From NCBI RefSeq assembly GCF_023101665.1, contig NZ_CP082161.1:186001-250000 (forward strand): DNA of 64,000 bases, given 5' to 3'. Source of the stretch: Bradyrhizobium sp. 195 (GTDB lineage Bacteria > Pseudomonadota > Alphaproteobacteria > Rhizobiales > Xanthobacteraceae). The notes below the pieces were generated by a model. It was not told the origin of the DNA, did not search any database, and was given only the letters and a program-made list of their open reading frames with translations. This document shows positions 38,822-47,129 of the stretch, piece after piece (within the stretch, counting starts at the first letter, position 1; every line of letters starts with the position of its first letter). Position numbers and translations under genes: made by a program.

Positions 38822-40069
38822 TTAGCGCTTCGCGTCCGCCTGTTCCGTGCCGGTGCACGAGATCAGCATCGTATAGGCGCGGGCGTTGGTGGCGATGTCG
38901 GTGGTCTTCAATTCGCCCTTGGGCTCTGCGGTCTGGTAGGGCACCACGGAATTGTCGAGGAAGTCGCGCAGCGCGCCGGTCTTGATGGCGAAGTTGATGT
39001 TTTCTGTCAGCTGCCCGGTCTCCTTGATCATCCTGAGCGCGTTGAGCTTGGCCACGACGACGCCTGCGACCTGGCCGGACAAGTCGAACAAGGGGCCTCC
39101 ACTGTTGCCCGCTTGAACAGCCGCGCTGATCTGCAGACGTCCCGTGTGATTGCGGAAGCCGCTGAGCGAGCTGACGATGCCCGTCGTCACGGTCAGGTCG
39201 GAGGAGAGATAGCCGTGCAGCGGGAAGCCGATGGCGACCACGGAATCGCCGGAGTGCATCGAGCGGTCCCGGATCTTCGCAAAATCCTTGAATGCTGCTG
39301 TCGCCGGAGCTTGCAGCAGCGCGAGATCATTTGTCGCGTCGCTGGAGACAACCCGCAGCACCATCGCGGTCTCCCCGGCGAGATTGCCTTTGATATCTCC
39401 GGTGCAGCTATCGATCACGTGACTGTTGGTGACGATGTGTCCATTGGGGCTGACCACAAAACCAGTGCCAGTGAAAGTCCCGGTTCGCCCCGGCTTGGTG
39501 GGAGGCGCACCTTGCTTGTCGCCGACCAGTGCGGGCTTCGCTGCAACCTTGGTGAAGTCGCCGGCCTTATCCAGCCCGTCGGCCTTGACCCGCGTTACGC
39601 AATTGGTGACCGCGACGATCAAAGGCGCCGTTGACGTCAGACTGAATTGAAAAGGTGTGCCTCTCGCCACCGCCACCATCAGGCTCGCCTTCTGGAAAGC
39701 ACGCGCTACGTTGGTGGGCAGAACGGCCGAGACCATCACATCGGAGAACGCGGTCGCGAAGAGTCTTACCTCGGCCTGACCGTCGAAAGTCACGTCGATC
39801 GTCAGGTTCTCGCCCTTTTTGAAACGAAACGCTGGATTGGCAAAGCCGAGCAGCCACGCATTGTTAGAATCCTGGCCGACAAGCAGTGTCATGCCGTTGG
39901 CGTAGGGTGTGCTTGCGGCGCAGTGGGAGAATGCGCCGGTTGAATCATTGGTATAAGCGCCGCCGTTCCAATTGCCGACATGGATGGTGCCGAAAGGCCC
40001 CGCCGCATGAGCGAGTCCGGCCAGCATGGCCTGGAAAACAAACGCAACGACAAATGACTTGAGCCACAT
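38822..40069 (-). CDS. secreted trypsin-like serine protease with an unusual N-terminal domain
   Basis: 415 residues. A signal peptide ends near LAGLAHA|AGPFG. Residues 24-165 form an N-terminal beta-rich domain (GTIHVGNWNGGAYTNDSTGAFSHC, with WLLGFANPAFRFKKG further on) that I have no name for. The protease domain at about 198-375 has the full triad: His217 in TNSHVID, Asp248 in TNDLALL and Ser323 in QAGNSGGPLF. There is no PDZ domain, unlike DegP. Residues 376-415 are a short tail with one Cys. It is divergent from the prenyltransferase operon and 12 bases from the DUF3551 stop. Confidence 0.88.
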   Translation of the reverse strand: MWLKSFVVAFVFQAMLAGLAHAAGPFGTIHVGNWNGGAYTNDSTGAFSHCAASTPYANGMTLLVGQDSNNAWLLGFANPAFRFKKGENLTIDVTFDGQAEVRLFATAFSDVMVSAVLPTNVARAFQKASLMVAVARGTPFQFSLTSTAPLIVAVTNCVTRVKADGLDKAGDFTKVAAKPALVGDKQGAPPTKPGRTGTFTGTGFVVSPNGHIVTNSHVIDSCTGDIKGNLAGETAMVLRVVSSDATNDLALLQAPATAAFKDFAKIRDRSMHSGDSVVAIGFPLHGYLSSDLTVTTGIVSSLSGFRNHTGRLQISAAVQAGNSGGPLFDLSGQVAGVVVAKLNALRMIKETGQLTENINFAIKTGALRDFLDNSVVPYQTAEPKGELKTTDIATNARAYTMLISCTGTEQADAKR

Positions 40070-40173
40070 ACCAGCCCCCGGGAATGCTTCGGATCCATCT
40101 TATCTGGGCCAGCCGGCGTCGCGCAACCGGCAGTTGTCTGTTCGAGCCGGACGTCGCGTCGGGGCATTCGGGC

Positions 40174-40201
40174 TTGCGTTTACTTTGCATCCGTATATAC
40201 T
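40174..40201 (+). promoter_or_regulatory. possible promoter of the membrane protein / regulator / prenyltransferase operon
   Basis: TTGCGT at 40174-40179 and TATACT at 40196-40201 with a 16-base spacer resemble a sigma-70-type promoter. The palindrome at 40199-40215 overlaps the -10 element. Confidence 0.45.
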
Positions 40202-40215
40202 TTGCGATACAAAGT
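40199..40215. promoter_or_regulatory. palindromic operator candidate, copy 1
   Basis: ACTTTGCGATACAAAGT has perfect six-base arms ACTTTG/CAAAGT. It matches the palindrome at 41270-41286 in 15 of 17 positions. A further half site ACTTTGCAT lies at 40182-40190, 17 bases away. It overlaps the likely -10 element of the operon. Confidence 0.7.
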
Positions 40216-40263
40216 GACGGGGCAGGCAGTCCCGGCAAGCATGGGCGGAGCGAGGTTCTGGCG

Positions 40264-40887
40264 TTGCCAATACGCGATCTCGACAAGGCACTGGCCGACA
40301 TCGTGACGATCCGCAGCCAGATCGCGGCCGGCACGGCGTTCCGCGGTTACGGCCCTGCGACGATGGTCGCGACCGGTGCCGTCGCGCTGCTCACCGCGAT
40401 CCTGCAATTCTGGCTGCTCGGCGATCCCACCAGCGAGCCGCTCGGCTTCTTCTTCGGCTGGTTCATCGCCGCCGCGCTCTCCGGCCTGATGATCGGGATC
40501 GAGATGCGCGCGCGATCGCGCCGTCATCATTCGGGTCTGGCCGACGCCATGATCCATCAGGCGGTCGAGCAGTTCCTACCCGCAGGCGTTGCCGGTGTGC
40601 TGCTCGCGGTGGTGATGTGGAAGTTCGCAGGCGAGACGCTGTGGTTGCTGCCGGGCCTGTGGCAGATCCTGGTGTCGCTCGGCATTTTCGCCTCCGTCCG
40701 CTCGTTGCCGCGCAGCGTCGCGTTCGCCGGCGCCTGGTATTTCGTGTCCGGCTTCGCGGTGGTGGTCGTCGCCAGCCAGACTCACACGCTGTCGCCATGG
40801 ACCATGGGCCTGCCCTTCGTGATCGGGCAGTCGATGATGGCGGGCATTCTGCATGTCGCATCCGGAGACCACGATGTCGAAGACTGA
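40264..40887 (+). CDS. four-to-five-helix membrane protein of unknown function, first gene of a prenyltransferase operon
   Basis: 207 residues from a TTG at 40264 with GAGG eight bases upstream; no ATG is available near the start of the conserved-looking part. Hydrophobic helices lie at about residues 32-52, 58-78, 103-120, 128-145 and 155-195 (MVATGAVALLTAILQFWLL, FFFGWFIAAALSGLMIGI, LPAGVAGVLLAVVMW, LWQILVSLGIFASV, YFVSGFAVVVVASQ). Family not recognised. It overlaps the downstream regulator gene by 14 bases. Confidence 0.75.
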   Translation: MPIRDLDKALADIVTIRSQIAAGTAFRGYGPATMVATGAVALLTAILQFWLLGDPTSEPLGFFFGWFIAAALSGLMIGIEMRARSRRHHSGLADAMIHQAVEQFLPAGVAGVLLAVVMWKFAGETLWLLPGLWQILVSLGIFASVRSLPRSVAFAGAWYFVSGFAVVVVASQTHTLSPWTMGLPFVIGQSMMAGILHVASGDHDVED

Positions 40888-41248
40888 CAGCGCACCCTTC
40901 TCTTACGAAGGATTGGACCGCGTGATTCACGAGAAGGCGAGGCTCGGGCTTCTGACCTCGCTGATGGCGCATCCGAAGGGACTGGCATTCGCCGACCTCA
41001 AGCAGCTGTGCGGCCTCACCGACGGCAATCTCAGCCGGCACCTTGCCGTGCTCCAGGAGGCCGGCCTCGTCGAGGTGACCAAGGGCTACGAGGGCAACCG
41101 TCCGCACACCACTTGCCGCCTCACCAAGACCGGCCGCCGCCGTTTCCTCGACTATCTCGCCGTGCTCGAGCGTCTGGTGCGCGACGCTGCGAAGGCCGCC
41201 GGCCGCGAGGCGCCACCGCTCGGCCGCCTCGGCATCGCCTCGACCTGA
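40874..41248 (+). CDS. winged-helix transcriptional regulator (ArsR/MarR-like, HTH_34 type)
   Basis: 124 residues. The winged helix is KARLGLLTSLMAHPKGLAFADLKQLCGLTDGNLSRHLAVLQEAGLVEVTKGYEGNRPHTTCRLTKTGRRRF, about residues 20-92; recognition helix around DGNLSRHLAVLQ. There are no Cys metal sites of the ArsR type (one Cys only in LKQLCGLT and one in TTCRLT). The ATG at 40874 has GGAG; an ATG at 40853 is also in frame. It is the obvious candidate to bind the two 17-bp palindromes in this operon. Confidence 0.85.
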   Translation: MSKTDSAPFSYEGLDRVIHEKARLGLLTSLMAHPKGLAFADLKQLCGLTDGNLSRHLAVLQEAGLVEVTKGYEGNRPHTTCRLTKTGRRRFLDYLAVLERLVRDAAKAAGREAPPLGRLGIAST

Positions 41249-41269
41249 TCCTCCCCTTTTTGACCGGAG

Positions 41270-41286
41270 ACTTTGCAATGCAAAGT
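41270..41286. promoter_or_regulatory. palindromic operator candidate, copy 2, over the prenyltransferase start codon
   Basis: ACTTTGCAATGCAAAGT is a perfect palindrome (eight-base arms). The ATG of the next gene is at 41278-41280, inside it, and the GGAGA ribosome site directly abuts it. A bound repressor would block elongation into, or a fold would mask initiation of, the last gene only. Confidence 0.7.
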
Positions 41287-42018
41287 GATCTTACGTCCCG
41301 CAACGAGAAGCTTCATGTCGGCATCATCATGGACGGCAACGGACGATGGGCGACGCGGCGCGGCCTGTCTCGCTTGCGCGGCCACGAGGCGGGCGTGGAG
41401 ACGATCCGCCGTATCGTCGAGGCTGCGCCCAAGCAGGGCATCGGCACGCTGACGCTCTACGCCTTCTCCACCGACAATTGGCGGAGGCCGAAAGCGGAGG
41501 TCGCTGCATTGATGACCTTGCTGCGTTTCTATCTTGCCAATGAGGTGCAGAGCCTGGTCAAGAACGGTGTGCGCCTCACCGTGATCGGCCGTCGCGATCG
41601 TCTGCCTGACGGCATCGCAACTGCGATTACGCGTGCCGAGGAAACCACCGCCCGGGGCGGCACGCTGCACCTGCGCATCGCGGTCGATTATTCCGCGCGC
41701 GATGCCATTCTCAATGCTGCTGCGAAGGCGGCCGCGTTGACCAGCATCACCCGCGAAGCCTTCTCGCAGCTCGTCACCGGCGAAGCCGGCCTGCGCGACG
41801 TCGACCTCATCATTCGCACCTCCGGTGAGAAGCGGCTGTCGGACTTCCTGCTCTGGGAAGGCGCCTATGCCGAGCTGCACTTCACCGAGCGGATGTGGCC
41901 CGAGTTCGACGCGAGCGATCTTGCCGCTGCCCTGGCCTCCTTCCATGGCCGCGAGCGTCGCTTCGGCGGCCTTCAGGCGGTCATGCCCGAGGAGGTGCCG
42001 TCGCTCTCCCGTGTGTGA
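41278..42018 (+). CDS. uppS: cis-prenyltransferase (undecaprenyl diphosphate synthase family)
   Basis: 246 residues. It has the family regions in order: HVGIIMDGNGRWATRRGLSRLRGHEAG (about 13-39, catalytic Asp in MDGNGRW), TLYAFSTDNWRRPKAEV (about 60-76) and DVDLIIRTSGEKRLSDFLLWEGAYAELHFTERMWPEF (about 174-210). The usual function is condensing isopentenyl diphosphate units onto farnesyl diphosphate to make the lipid carrier for cell-wall sugars. The usual uppS lies with frr, cdsA and dxr; this copy lies with a regulator and a membrane protein, so it may be a paralogue with a specialised product. 29 bases after the regulator. Confidence 0.92.
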   Translation: MQSDLTSRNEKLHVGIIMDGNGRWATRRGLSRLRGHEAGVETIRRIVEAAPKQGIGTLTLYAFSTDNWRRPKAEVAALMTLLRFYLANEVQSLVKNGVRLTVIGRRDRLPDGIATAITRAEETTARGGTLHLRIAVDYSARDAILNAAAKAAALTSITREAFSQLVTGEAGLRDVDLIIRTSGEKRLSDFLLWEGAYAELHFTERMWPEFDASDLAAALASFHGRERRFGGLQAVMPEEVPSLSRV

Positions 42019-42395
42019 CGCGCGGCACATGAAACGAGCCGTTCGTTTTCAGCCGCATGATTGACGGCAATGTCCAAGCGGCCAGTGCGCGGCTTCGGCT
42101 AGGTGTGCAAGTCCCAGCACCTGCCGAAAGCATCACGCATGTCACAGCTGTTTCCGGGAGCCGTCGTCGAGCCGGTCGAACTGACCGAAGCGTCCACCTC
42201 GCGAAGCGCTTGTTGCGCTAGCCGGGCCTGCCGATCGGTCGGCCGCCTTTGGCGGGATTTCGCGGCGGCAAGGCGTTTGCACGCTGCTCGGTGCACATGA
42301 TTCGCCGGCATGACCGGATCAGTCGTCAGCACCGCGGGGCTGGACGGCATCGTCGAATTCTGATGTCGTGGCGTGCCCTCAACCGCTTGTGTCGC
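42019..42395. other. intergenic stretch between the prenyltransferase and glycosylase genes
   Basis: About 380 bases without a repeat family or a supportable gene. A 65-codon frame at 42103 lacks a ribosome site and any family likeness. Confidence 0.4.
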
Positions 42396-43082
42396 ATGAC
42401 CCCCTTCAAGACCATTCGTGCCCGCGCCGAAAAACGCAAGGGCGGGCCCAAGGCGCTGGAAAAGCTGATGCCGGCAAAGCCCGACCTGAAGCGGCTGGCC
42501 AGGCTCGGCGACGACCGCATCCTCGCCGAGATGACCAAGCGCGTATTCTGCGCCGGCTTTGCTTGGAGCGTGATCGAAACGAAATGGGATGGCTTTGAAG
42601 AGGCCTTCCTGCGTTTCCAGCCGGCCAAGCTCAGCTTCCAGCCGGAGGACTATTGGGAAGGCCTTTTGCGCGACGCGCGTATCGTGCGCAACGGTGCCAA
42701 GATCATGTCGGTGCGCGACAATGCGGGCTTCGTGCAGGAGATCGCGAAGGAGCATGGCAGCTTCGGCAAGTTTCTGGCGAAATGGCCTTCGTCCGACCAG
42801 ATCGGCCTGCTCGACCTCCTGACCAAGCGCGGCAGTCGTCTCGGCGGCAATACCGGCCAGATGCTGCTGCGCTTCGTCGGTTGGGATGGCTTTGTCACGT
42901 CAAAGGATGTCGTCGCGTCCTTGCGCGATGCAGGCCTCGACATTGCCGAAGAGGTCAAGTCGAAGGGCGATCTCGCCAAGGTGCAGGCGCAGTTCAACGC
43001 CTGGGCCGAGGAGACTGGTCTATCCTACACCTATCTGTCACGCATCTGCGCGCTGTCGGTCGGCGAGAACCGCAGCGACTAG
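42396..43082 (+). CDS. Tag-like DNA-3-methyladenine glycosylase I family protein, divergent
   Basis: 228 residues of helix-hairpin-helix glycosylase type. The segment VFCAGFAWSVIETKWDGFEEAFLRFQPAKLSFQPEDYWEGLLRDARIVRNGAKIMSVRDNA parallels E. coli Tag (AGLSWITVLKKRENYRACF...GIIRHRGKI). However the Glu before the AGLSW motif, which contacts the base in Tag, is Arg here (KRVFCAGFAW), and the N-terminal and C-terminal Cys/His zinc ligands of Tag are absent. It may remove alkylated bases with altered preference. The ATG at 42396 is chosen for homology; the frame runs further upstream. Confidence 0.8.
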   Translation: MTPFKTIRARAEKRKGGPKALEKLMPAKPDLKRLARLGDDRILAEMTKRVFCAGFAWSVIETKWDGFEEAFLRFQPAKLSFQPEDYWEGLLRDARIVRNGAKIMSVRDNAGFVQEIAKEHGSFGKFLAKWPSSDQIGLLDLLTKRGSRLGGNTGQMLLRFVGWDGFVTSKDVVASLRDAGLDIAEEVKSKGDLAKVQAQFNAWAEETGLSYTYLSRICALSVGENRSD

Positions 43083-43108
43083 CATGTCCCCGAACCAGGA
43101 GAACAAAA

Positions 43109-43402
43109 ATGGCCAAAGCCTATTGGGTTGCCACCTATCGTGCGATCAAGAATCCCGATGCCATGGCGGCCTACGCCAAGGTGTCGCGCCAAGCCATCGA
43201 AGCGGCAGGCGGCCGCGTGATCGCGCGCGGGATGCCCGCTGCGGTCTTCGAGCTCGGCCAGATGGAGCGCGTCGTTCTGATCGAGTTCGACAGTGTCGAG
43301 CGCGCCAAGGCGGCGTATGCGAGCCCGGCCTACCAGGCCGCGCATGACTTGCTCGGAGACGGCGCGGACCGCGACATCCGGATCGTTGAAGCGGTTGAAT
43401 AG
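43109..43402 (+). CDS. DUF1330 domain protein
   Basis: 97 residues of dimeric ferredoxin-like fold (alpha/beta barrel type). MAKAYWVATYRAIKNPDAMAAYAK, GGRVIARG and VLIEFDSVERAKAAYASPAYQAA are characteristic. Function of the family is unknown. Excellent CAGGAGAAC ribosome site; 26 bases after the glycosylase, so co-transcription is likely. Confidence 0.9.
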   Translation: MAKAYWVATYRAIKNPDAMAAYAKVSRQAIEAAGGRVIARGMPAAVFELGQMERVVLIEFDSVERAKAAYASPAYQAAHDLLGDGADRDIRIVEAVE

Positions 43403-43601
43403 CATCCCGCGGCCAGATCGCGTGCATTCTGTGGCGATCTCGCGCCATGAGCGCGGCAGACGCAACACGCGATCACAAAATACATTTCGCAGGAACATTT
43501 GCGCGCAGCACCGGTTCGGAATTGAGCCAGGCGGACAAAGGCGCAGGGAACGCGCGCTCCCGCCCGGGCCAATGAAACCGGATACAGAAACGGAGCAGCT
43601 C

Positions 43602-43895
43602 ATGAAGCTCACATCCGAACAGGTGAAGCAGACTGTCAACCAACTCGGCGCTCAGGTGCTGCCCGACGAACATCCGGCCATGCCGCAGCTCAACAGCATG
43701 TTCGGCGAGCACACATTCTTCGTCGACGAAATGGGCCTCAAGGTTCTCGAGCCCACGCCATCACTCGGTGCCGATCGCGAGAGCGGTGAAGTCGTCAGCC
43801 TCGCTGATTGGGGCGATTCCGACCTGACGCGCCTGATGGCGCACGAGCCCGAGCCGACAGGCGTGATCGTGGTGTTCGAGCACGTCAGGCATTGA
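43602..43895 (+). CDS. hypothetical protein
   Basis: 97 residues, acidic, no signal or membrane helix. MKLTSEQVKQTVNQLGAQVLPDEHPAMPQLNSMFGEHTFFVDEMGLKVLE with an acidic C-terminal half. An ATG ten codons upstream (43572) is possible, but GGAGCAGCTC supports 43602. Not recognised. Confidence 0.62.
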   Translation: MKLTSEQVKQTVNQLGAQVLPDEHPAMPQLNSMFGEHTFFVDEMGLKVLEPTPSLGADRESGEVVSLADWGDSDLTRLMAHEPEPTGVIVVFEHVRH

Positions 43896-43982
43896 ACGGG
43901 CGAGCGTGGCGACCTTCATCGGTGGCGGGTCTAAAATTCCGGCCACCGTCGGTCGCACAACGCGGAGGATCGACAGCCTCGC

Positions 43983-45083
43983 TCAAATGCCCAATGTCAG
44001 CTGCGGCTCCGGCTCGTCGCCGGCCTGGAGAGCAGACAAGGATACGCCGAGGAGCCTGACGCGCTTTGGCAGCGGCATCTCCGCTTCGAGCAGGCCGCAG
44101 GCCAGCCGCTCCAGCTCATTCCGTCCCGCAACTGTCGCTGCGACGGATCTGCTGCGCGTGATGATCTCGAAGTCGGCAAATTTGATCTTCAAGGTGACGG
44201 TGCGGCCGCGATTGCCGGTCGTCTCGCAATGGCGCCAGACCTTGTCGACGAGAGGTTTGAGCTCGGCCGACAGCGCACCATATTCGATGAGATCGGTTGA
44301 GAACGTGTTCTCCGCGCCGATCGACTTGCGAATTCGGTCGGCGCGGACCGGCCGCTCGTCGACGCCGCGCGAGATCCAATAGTAATAGGCGCCCGACTTG
44401 CCGAAATTCGCATTCATGAACTCCAGCGACTGATTGCGGATGTCCAGACCAGTGAACATGCCGAGTGCGTTCATCTTCGCACTCGTCGCCGGGCCTATCC
44501 CGTGGAACTTGCCGACAGGCAGCGTCTCGACGAAGGCGGGCCCCATCTCCGGCGAAATCACGAACTGACCATTGGGCTTGCGATGATCGGAGGCGAGCTT
44601 GGCCAGAAACTTGTTGTAGGAGATGCCTGCCGACGCGTTGAGGCCCGTCTCGGCCTTGATCTTCTTGCGGATCCGCATCGCGATGTCCCGCGCCAGCGGG
44701 ATGCCTTGCAGGTTTTCGGTGACGTCGAGATAGGCTTCATCCAGCGACAACGGCTCGATGACGGGCGTGTGCTCGGCAAAGATCTCGCGGATCTGCCTGG
44801 AGATCGCCTTGTAGACCTCGAAGCGCGGCCTGACGAAGATCAGATCGGGACATTGCCGCTTCGCCGTCACCGACGGCATGGCGGAGCGAACGCCGAATTT
44901 GCGGGCCTCATAGCTCGCGGCCGCGACGACGCCGCGCTCCGCAGAGCCCCCCACCGCAACCGGCTTTCCGCGCAGCTCCGTATTGTCGCGTTGTTCCACC
45001 GACGCATAGAAGGCATCCATGTCGATATGGATGATCTTGCGCACCGGCGAAGCCTCGCCGGTGACCATGTCGGAATCGCTCAT
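43983..45083 (-). CDS. dinB: DNA polymerase IV (Y-family translesion polymerase)
   Basis: 366 residues. DinB copies past damaged bases. Catalytic carboxylates are in IDMDAFYASVEQ (about residues 20-31) and SLDEAYLDVT (Asp-Glu near 116), with the palm, fingers and little-finger regions in order and a single HhH segment (VGKFHGIGPATSAKMNALG). The C-terminus EPQLTLGI fits a beta-clamp-binding peptide. The frame is open to 45272; the ATG at 45083 was chosen because it leaves a short leader like other rhizobial DinB, although there is no clear ribosome site; an ATG at 45071 is the alternative. No LexA box was seen in the 43-base gap to tspO. Confidence 0.95.
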   Translation of the reverse strand: MSDSDMVTGEASPVRKIIHIDMDAFYASVEQRDNTELRGKPVAVGGSAERGVVAAASYEARKFGVRSAMPSVTAKRQCPDLIFVRPRFEVYKAISRQIREIFAEHTPVIEPLSLDEAYLDVTENLQGIPLARDIAMRIRKKIKAETGLNASAGISYNKFLAKLASDHRKPNGQFVISPEMGPAFVETLPVGKFHGIGPATSAKMNALGMFTGLDIRNQSLEFMNANFGKSGAYYYWISRGVDERPVRADRIRKSIGAENTFSTDLIEYGALSAELKPLVDKVWRHCETTGNRGRTVTLKIKFADFEIITRSRSVAATVAGRNELERLACGLLEAEMPLPKRVRLLGVSLSALQAGDEPEPQLTLGI

Positions 45084-45126
45084 GGAGAGATGATACAATT
45101 GCGCGATGAGATGCGCGAGGTGATGG

Positions 45127-45570
45127 ATGCTGCAGCTGTTGGTCTTCGTGGTGGGCGTGGTTGGCATCGGCTGGCTGATCGGCGCGGCCAATCTGCCGGG
45201 TAAATGGTATGCCGGCCTTGCCAAGCCCAGCTTCGTACCGCCGAACTGGGCGTTCCCGGTGGCCTGGACCATCCTCTACATCATGATCGCGGTGGCGGGT
45301 TGGCGAACCTTTCGCCGTGAACCCAGGGGCAGAGCGATGCTTGTCTGGGCCGCGCAAATGGCGCTCAATTTCGCCTGGTCGCCGGTCATGTTCACGATGC
45401 ACCAGATCGGCGCCGCGCTCGTCATCCTCATTGGTCTGTTCGTCGCGATCGTGACTTACATCAGTCTGGAGATGTCCAAAGACAAGCTAGCCGCCGCGTT
45501 GTTCGTGCCTTACGCAGCCTGGGTCGCGTTTGCCGGCGTGCTCAATGCGGCGATCTGGCGCTTGAATTGA
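45127..45570 (+). CDS. tspO: TspO/MBR family tryptophan-rich membrane protein
   Basis: 147 residues with five membrane helices. Family features are WYAGLAKPSFVPPNWAFPVAWTILYIMIAVAGW (about 26-58) and the cholesterol/porphyrin-site-like stretch AAQMALNFAWSPVMF (about 75-90). TspO binds tetrapyrroles and affects oxygen- and stress-linked control in Rhodobacter and others. Divergent from dinB with only 43 bases between the starts. Confidence 0.92.
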   Translation: MLQLLVFVVGVVGIGWLIGAANLPGKWYAGLAKPSFVPPNWAFPVAWTILYIMIAVAGWRTFRREPRGRAMLVWAAQMALNFAWSPVMFTMHQIGAALVILIGLFVAIVTYISLEMSKDKLAAALFVPYAAWVAFAGVLNAAIWRLN

Positions 45571-45664
45571 GACTTTCGGTCTCGGGCCGTTCAAACCGCA
45601 GTCTCAGGCTTGTGAGTGGCAAGCCGGGTCATGCGACCTAATATCAGCATGCGGAGGACAGCCC

Positions 45665-45874
45665 ATGCAATACAGCTCCGAGCTCATTCACACGATGCGT
45701 CAGGCCCTCGAAACGGTGATGGCGAGCGTCCCGGCGGACCAGTCCGTGTTCGGTCTGAAAGCGGCCGTCGCCGAATGCATATTGAAGGCTGCTGCGCACG
45801 GCCACACGTCGTATGACGCCCTGGTGACGGTCGCGTCCGATCAGATCCAGGCGATTGTCTCGATGCTGACGTAG
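45665..45874 (+). CDS. small hypothetical protein
   Basis: 69 residues, all-helical in appearance: [27 protein letters not shown], then [55 protein letters not shown] ribosome site stands eight bases before the ATG. Resembles many short uncharacterised rhizobial proteins. Confidence 0.65.
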   Translation: MQYSSELIHTMRQALETVMASVPADQSVFGLKAAVAECILKAAAHGHTSYDALVTVASDQIQAIVSMLT

Positions 45875-45900
45875 GCGCCGGCGTCAAAACGGCGGCAGGC

Positions 45901-45977
45901 TGGCGCACCCGACACGATTCGAACGTGTGACCTTTGCCTTCGGAGGGCAACGCTCTATCCAGCTGAGCTACGGGTGC
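45901..45977 (-). tRNA. tRNA-Arg (anticodon CCG)
   Basis: Reading the minus strand, the acceptor stem GCACCCG pairs with CGGGTGC and the gene ends GCCA, so CCA is encoded. The D-arm begins TAGCTCAGCTGGATAGAGC, the anticodon loop is CTCCGAA (anticodon CCG, codon CGG) and the T-arm is ACACG-TTCGAAT-CGTGT. All four arms pair well. Confidence 0.97.
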
Positions 45978-46028
45978 TAGTGGGAGTTCATTTAGCCGAT
46001 TGGCGAGAGGGGGGCAACCGCTTCTCGC

Positions 46029-47129
46029 CTATCGCGCGCGAGCTGATTTGCGCTGGAAAGGCGCCGGAACCACCGCAGCCTGCCGGCCGAGGGCGGCGAA
46101 TTCGGCCAGCAGCCTTTCGGCGCAGATGACGCGGTTGCGGCCGAGGCGTTTGGCCACATAGAGCGCCTCGTCGGCAGCGCCCAGCAGCCGGTCGGGACCG
46201 CCATCGGCCCCGCCGGGAATGTGGCTGGCGACGCCGACGCTGAGGGTGACATGGTCGCCGGCACCCGTGGCGCCGTGGGCGATCGCTAAGGCCATCACGG
46301 CGCAGCGGATCTCCTCGGCGATGACGCAGGCGCTATCGCAATCCATGTCCGGCAGGATCAGCGCGAACTCCTCGCCGCCGTAGCGGCTGGCGAGATCCAG
46401 CGGACGCACGGCATGCCGGCTGACGACGGAGGCGACCGCGCGCAGGCATTCGTCGCCAGTCTGGTGGCCGTGCTGGTCGTTGAACAGCTTGAAATGATCG
46501 ACGTCGACGAACAGCAGCGCCAGCGGCTTCTGGGTGTGGTGGGCGCGAGCCCATTCGCTCATCAGCATCTGGTCGAACGAGCGGCGGTTCGACAGGCCGG
46601 TCAGGCCGTCCTTGGTGGCGAGCTCCTTCAGCGCCATCTCGGCCCGCTTCTGGTCGGTGAGGTCGCGCAGCGTCTCCACCACGGCGATCAGATGGCCGGC
46701 CTCGTCGTGGATCGGGCCGGCGTCGATGGCGAGATAGAGCTGGCTGCCGAGCTTCGGCATCACACACCAGTTCTCCGCGGAAAAGCCGAGCCCGTTATGG
46801 CCGCGCGCTGCGTATTCCGAATAGAACTCCGGCAGCTGCTCCGGCCGGTCGAGCGCGACGAGATCGGCAAGGCAGGGGCGCCTGGTTTCGTAGAAGGCCT
46901 GCCAGTGCTTGCTGGTGCCGATCACCTCGGAGGCGGCGAGACCGGTCAACCGCTCGCAGGCCCTGTTCCAGATCACGACGCGGCGCTTCGGGTCGATCAC
47001 GAAGGTCGGCACCACCAGGTGCTGCATCAGCCGCACGGCATAGGAATCCGCGACGTCGACGGTCTTAGCCGGCGTCTTGCCTGACGTCTTTCCTGGTGAC
47101 GTGCTTGACGACTTCACTGGCTTCGCCAT
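46029..47129 (-). CDS. PAS-GGDEF diguanylate cyclase
   Basis: 366 residues. After a Lys/Ser/Thr-rich leader comes a PAS domain (about 32-160; VVPTFVIDPKRRVVIWNRACERLTG) and a GGDEF domain (about 170-335) with TKDGLTGLSNRRSFD, the I-site-like region and the active-site RYGGEEF. It should make cyclic di-GMP. No membrane segment. The start shares a base with the stop of the upstream GGDEF/EAL gene (TGATG), so translation is coupled. Confidence 0.93.
   Translation of the reverse strand: MAKPVKSSSTSPGKTSGKTPAKTVDVADSYAVRLMQHLVVPTFVIDPKRRVVIWNRACERLTGLAASEVIGTSKHWQAFYETRRPCLADLVALDRPEQLPEFYSEYAARGHNGLGFSAENWCVMPKLGSQLYLAIDAGPIHDEAGHLIAVVETLRDLTDQKRAEMALKELATKDGLTGLSNRRSFDQMLMSEWARAHHTQKPLALLFVDVDHFKLFNDQHGHQTGDECLRAVASVVSRHAVRPLDLASRYGGEEFALILPDMDCDSACVIAEEIRCAVMALAIAHGATGAGDHVTLSVGVASHIPGGADGGPDRLLGAADEALYVAKRLGRNRVICAERLLAEFAALGRQAAVVPAPFQRKSARAR

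Noticed and set aside
45901..45977. tRNA-Arg as an attachment site for an integrated element
   Set aside because: No integrase, no repeated tRNA end and ordinary genes on both sides.
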